Assembly (NCBI GenBank): GCA_002021875.1 | Contig: CP018627.1 | Coordinates: 2,232,001 to 2,296,000, forward strand | DNA from: Streptomyces hygroscopicus | GTDB taxonomy: Bacteria > Actinomycetota > Actinomycetes > Streptomycetales > Streptomycetaceae | Direction of reading: 5' to 3' | DNA length: 64,000 nucleotides | Shown: positions 62,655 to 64,000 of the stretch, in pieces | Layout of the letters: every line of letters starts with the position of its first letter | Position numbering within the stretch: position 1 is the first letter of the stretch | Translations under genes and position numbers: made by a program | The notes under the pieces: model-generated | Databases searched by the model: none | Told to the model about the DNA's origin: nothing | Seen by the model: the letters and a program-made list of their open reading frames with translations, nothing else

Positions 62655-63302
62655 GACAGGCGCCTGGGAACGCCACTCCTGCGGCAACGGCGCGAAGGGG
62701 CCGCGCGTCTATGACTGGGCAGCCGCCCAACTGCCCGCCATCGACGACTTCGACGGCGACCAGCCCACCCATCAACGATGGGCACTGGCTCGCCGCAGCC
62801 TGGCCCGCCCGGAGGAGATCGCGTACTACCTCGCCTACGCACCGGATGGAACCGCCATCTCTGAGCTGGTACGCGTCGCCGGAACCCGCTGGGCGATCGA
62901 GGAAGCCTTCCAGGCCGCGAAGAACGAGTGCGGACTGGACCAATACGAGGTCCGCCGGTATCCCGGCTGGTACCGGCACATCACCCTGGCCATGCTCGCC
63001 CACGCCTTCCTCGCCGCCATGGCCCCCGCTGCGGGGCCGGAAAAGGGGGCAGCAGAAACGCTTCCGGCGTCCTCGCACCGCTCACCGTGGCAGAAATCCG
63101 GCGACTCCCGGCAGCTGGCAGTCCCCCGTCGGCGCACCTTCAGCACACCGGCCACGCGATGAGCTGGTCCTGCTGGCGACGCCGGCACCAGGCCATCGCC
63201 CGCCGCTGCCACTACCGCCGCCGCACCCGACGTCACGAACTCACAACGTCTGACAGCACGTCAGGCAAGTACACTCACAGACACGCTCCTGACCAGCGGA
63301 AA
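62655..63302 (+). pseudogene. IS701-family transposase, 3' half
   Basis: WERHSCGNGAKGPRVYDW, ARRSLARPEEIAYYLAYAPD, VAGTRWAIEEAFQAAKNECG (Glu) and ITLAMLAHAFLAAM. Near 63045, at GGAAAAGGGGGC, the family tail moves to the -1 frame: LTVAEIRRL and SWSCWRRRHQAIARRCHYRR. The 5' half and the left terminal repeat are missing. Confidence 0.82.
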
Positions 63303-63323
63303 TAGCGATCTGCGACTGGAGTA

Positions 63324-64000
63324 CTAGGAGGCGATCTTGTGAGAGCTACGCCGCGCGGGGCGCGGTTCCAGGTCTGGGTAGGTCAAGGCGATCTGTCCGT
63401 TGCGAATGAGGCTAGTAGCTCGTGACGCGGCTTCACGGACCTCCGTAGCCAGCCACGCTCCGTGCTGCTGGAAGCGCGGCTTGGGGACGGAGACGGTGAA
63501 GGAACCGACGGGCGCGCCCACCCTGTCAAAGAAGGGGGCGGCCACACAGCAGACGTTCTCGGTGAATTCCTCAAGGTCAGTGGCGTAGCCGCGGCTGCGG
63601 ACCTTCGCCAGATCCATCATGAAACTGTCCCAGTCGGTAAGGGTACGGCAGGTGAGGGCCGCCGGTTCTGCACCGTCGAACATCGCCGTCACTGTCTCTT
63701 CCGGGAGGAACGCCAGCACAGCTTTGCATGACGCGCGGGCATGCATGAATCCGGTACAGCCAACATCGAGGTTGGGGATCAGGACGGTGTTCGGCCCGGG
63801 GAGGAAATGCTGAAGGAAGAGGCGGTCGTGGTACCAGCCGGTCATGTACGACGTCTCCTGGGACCGGTGATGCAGCCGGGTGAGAACCATCACCAGTTCG
63901 ACAGCTGGTCCCGAACGCCGCTGCAGGTGTCTGCTGAGCGAGGCGGCTTTCGGGCCGACGTCGTACCGGCCGTCCGGGAGGCGTACGACGTACTCACCAG
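63324..64000 (-). CDS. IclR-family regulator, effector domain (N-terminus beyond the right edge)
   Basis: The frame is open to the window edge: EYVVRLPDGRYDVGPKAASL, then VMVLTRLHHRSQETSYMTGW, CTGFMHARASCKAVLAFLPE, EEFTENVCCVAAPFFDRVGA and VGSFTVSVPKPRFQQHG. This is the IclR ligand-binding domain; the HTH must lie to the right. The internal ATG 63893 is not the true start. It is probably a repressor of a metabolic gene outside the window. Confidence 0.85.
   Translation of the reverse strand, partial: GEYVVRLPDGRYDVGPKAASLSRHLQRRSGPAVELVMVLTRLHHRSQETSYMTGWYHDRLFLQHFLPGPNTVLIPNLDVGCTGFMHARASCKAVLAFLPEETVTAMFDGAEPAALTCRTLTDWDSFMMDLAKVRSRGYATDLEEFTENVCCVAAPFFDRVGAPVGSFTVSVPKPRFQQHGAWLATEVREAASRATSLIRNGQIALTYPDLEPRPARRSSHKIAS

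Noticed and set aside
1..64000. CRISPR array, tRNA or rRNA genes
   Set aside because: No regularly spaced repeats, and no cloverleaf or rRNA-like sequence was noticed by eye. A dedicated tRNA or CRISPR search could not be run.

Overview
The window looks like an accessory, heavily rearranged segment of a Streptomyces (or close actinomycete) replicon. The evidence is very high GC with strong third-position GC bias, GTG/TTG starts, 4-nt ATGA/GTGA overlaps, and actinomycete families (Lsr2, DUF2637, Replic_Relax, ISL3, IS701, TniQ). No rRNA, tRNA, CRISPR array or complete biosynthetic cluster is visible.

Layout. (1) 1-2857, minus strand: an operon of an inactive-looking methyltransferase relative, an N-4/N-6 type DNA methyltransferase, a small CPCG protein and a large serine recombinase cut by the window edge. 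(2) 3306-16232, plus strand: a conjugation module with a small membrane protein, sigma-like HTH protein, VirB2/TrbC-like pilin, TrbL/VirB6-like channel protein, PrgI/VirB3-like protein, VirB4 ATPase, VirD4/TraG coupling ATPase, a Replic_Relax (MOBC-like) relaxase candidate, a lytic transglycosylase-NlpC/P60 hydrolase, a DUF2637 membrane protein and a two-winged-helix regulator. Most neighbours overlap by 4 nt. (3) 16446-28343: a nest of insertions. Two inverted IS4 copies flank an NF041680-type IS. The second IS4 is split by a two-gene IS5 element and by a complete Tn3-family transposon carrying a SUKH (SMI1/KNR4) gene. Target duplications allow the order of events, including an inversion, to be read. 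(4) 28.4-33.2 kb: an unknown gene, an IS5 element with a -1 frameshift, a dead IS21 and a Tn3 tnpA remnant. (5) 33.2-38.0 kb: an MFS exporter divergent from an ArsR regulator, an orphan toxin-tip plus candidate immunity gene, and an orphan TniQ with repeated end-like motifs. (6) 38.1-44.0 kb: two inverted 875-bp IS copies sharing one amber codon, flanking a broken PP2C phosphatase and lsr2; then a decayed IS701. (7) 44.1-50.6 kb: glutaminase, an aspA tail, a broken serine recombinase, a tyrosine integrase/XRE/zinc-protein trio, and a one-pass membrane protein. (8) 50.6-64 kb: further IS4, IS701, Tn3, IS630, group II intron and ISL3 elements and remnants, a secreted protein, and an IclR regulator cut by the right edge.

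The clearest unexpected pattern concerns the IS4-type transposases. Three divergent types (four copies) all leave frame at a TTTTCCCCC run, and each continues in the +1 frame into the same conserved basic tail. This is best explained by programmed frameshifting. Other points of interest are the IS4-mediated inversion recorded in swapped 10-bp duplications, the nuclease-like relaxase candidate, and the orphan toxin/immunity and TniQ block.
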